Part shown: positions 5,401-6,195 of the stretch, in pieces
Numbering within the stretch: the stretch's first letter is position 1
Layout of the letters: each line of letters begins with the position of its first letter
Assembly (NCBI GenBank): GCA_947632255.1
Contig: CANROL010000071.1
Coordinates: 1-6,195 of the forward strand
Direction of reading: 5' to 3'
Length of the DNA: 6,195 nucleotides
Source of the DNA: an uncultured Bacilli bacterium
GTDB lineage: Bacteria > Bacillota_I > Bacilli_A > RF39 > UBA660
Made by a program: the position numbers and the translations under genes
The notes under the pieces: model-generated
Database searches by the model: none
What the model saw: the letters and a program-made list of their open reading frames with translations, nothing else
What the model was told of the DNA's origin: nothing

Positions 5401-6195
5401 TATTCAACTTTACCTAAATTATTTAATTTAATAATACTAATTGTTTCAATAGTTGATACTGTCAATTGGTATTGAAATAGCTCTTTATTAAATAAACTAT
5501 TTTTACCAATAATGTCCATTCCATCTCCAAGAGCACTCTTAACTTCGAATTTTCCACTAGTAAATCCATTAACATACCCTCTACCTTTATGGCCATTTTT
5601 CATTACAATTTCAATATAATCATTTTTCTTTAATGAAACATACAAAACAAATTCATCTGCCAATTCACTATATTTATAAACCTTATGATTGTTGTCTCTT
5701 CCCCACCATACATCAACATCTATATCTTGACCTTTCTTTATTTGGAAAAAATCAAGAGCATCACAAGCAACAAAATATAATAAATCTTCATCTACCTTTT
5801 TATAAACATTTATTAGGCAAATATCTTTCTTATCTACTAACTTATTACCAATTAAATGACCTTTACCTTTATATTCACTAGTAATTTTAACCTTTTTAAT
5901 TAAATTACCTGTTTTAGGATTAGTAGGATATCCATCATGTTTCTTATAAGCAACATCACCTTTATCAGTACCTAACCATTCTTTAATAGTATTATAAACT
6001 TCTTTTGATCCACCATTTTTTTCTAAAATACATTCTAATTTCTTTTCATCAAAAGAAGAACTAGCTATATCAATTCTAGAAACAATATCTGTTTTCTCTT
6101 CTTCTCCATCTTGGTACTTTCTTAATGAATAATAAGTATCTCCATGTAAACTACCACCTATTTTTTCTTTAGCAAATTTAGGTATTATAGGTGTT
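5400..6195 (-). CDS. cas9: Cas9 C-terminal part (5' end beyond window), subtype II-C-like
   Basis: A stop-free frame enters from the right edge and gives 264 residues to the TAA at 5400-5402; no start lies in the window. It begins just past the last RuvC segment, with GGSLHGDTYYSLRK, similar to the linker stretch after RuvC-III. It continues through the wedge and PAM-interacting region (SEYKGKGHLIGNK; DVDVWWGRDNNHKVY; EFVLYVSLKKNDYIEIV). The end, TISIIKLNNLGKVE, parallels the end of Neisseria meningitidis Cas9, where a strand is followed by '..NELGKEI'. Cas9 is the tracrRNA:crRNA-guided DNA nuclease; this part reads the PAM and holds the guide repeat duplex. The HNH and most RuvC residues are outside the window. 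A shorter frame from TTG at 5663 is only an internal piece of this gene. Confidence 0.93.
   Translation of the reverse strand, partial: TPIIPKFAKEKIGGSLHGDTYYSLRKYQDGEEEKTDIVSRIDIASSSFDEKKLECILEKNGGSKEVYNTIKEWLGTDKGDVAYKKHDGYPTNPKTGNLIKKVKITSEYKGKGHLIGNKLVDKKDICLINVYKKVDEDLLYFVACDALDFFQIKKGQDIDVDVWWGRDNNHKVYKYSELADEFVLYVSLKKNDYIEIVMKNGHKGRGYVNGFTSGKFEVKSALGDGMDIIGKNSLFNKELFQYQLTVSTIETISIIKLNNLGKVE

Noticed and set aside
5400..5663. Separate 87-residue gene starting at TTG 5663
   Set aside because: The frame is open upstream without a stop to the window edge and reads as Cas9 throughout, so this is the Cas9 C-terminus and not a small gene.

Overview
The window is an A+T-rich bacterial segment with standard stop codon use (tryptophan is TGG in every gene read). 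It looks like a low-GC Bacillota or a related mollicute-like gut lineage; this rests on composition and gene families only. It covers the leader-distal end of a type II CRISPR array and the 3' part of its cas operon. A piece of phage DNA lies between them, inside a duplicated stretch of the CRISPR locus.

Layout: (1) Positions 1-1293 are a CRISPR array of 36-nt repeats with about 30-nt spacers. It runs off the left edge and ends on the cas side in a repeat that keeps only its first 29 bases. (2) Positions 1258-1654 hold that terminal repeat, an untranslated strip with two terminator-like hairpins, and the last 55 codons of cas2. (3) Positions 1655-3964 are phage-derived, all on the minus strand. 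In gene order they hold the tail of a DUF4417-like gene, a DUF6883-like protein, a small acidic protein, a JAMM/JAB-motif protein, a terminase small subunit and the first 119 codons of a terminase large subunit. Both outer genes are cut off. (4) Positions 3965-4361 repeat 1258-1654 base for base (397 bp). (5) Positions 4194-6195, minus strand, are intact cas2, intact cas1 and the C-terminal 264 codons of cas9, running off the right edge. The order cas9-cas1-cas2-array with no csn2 fits subtype II-C.

How it works together: cas9, cas1 and cas2 overlap and form one minus-strand operon that ends at a strong terminator after cas2. The repeat reads GTTACAGTACC...CTAATAC on the plus strand, in the guide orientation of related type II repeats. 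The array is therefore probably transcribed toward the cas operon, with its leader, and probably the tracrRNA gene, outside the window.

The main finding is the structure repeat/cas2-tail - phage fragment - repeat/cas2-tail. Formally it is an insertion with a 397-bp target-site duplication, and one edge of the insert falls exactly on the 5' edge of a CRISPR repeat. It fuses a truncated phage terminase in frame to a Cas2 tail and leaves an orphan CRISPR repeat directly abutting phage DNA. It could be a real rearrangement (aberrant spacer-like integration, or recombination with a 2,707-bp circle) or an assembly or amplification chimera. The sequence alone cannot decide.
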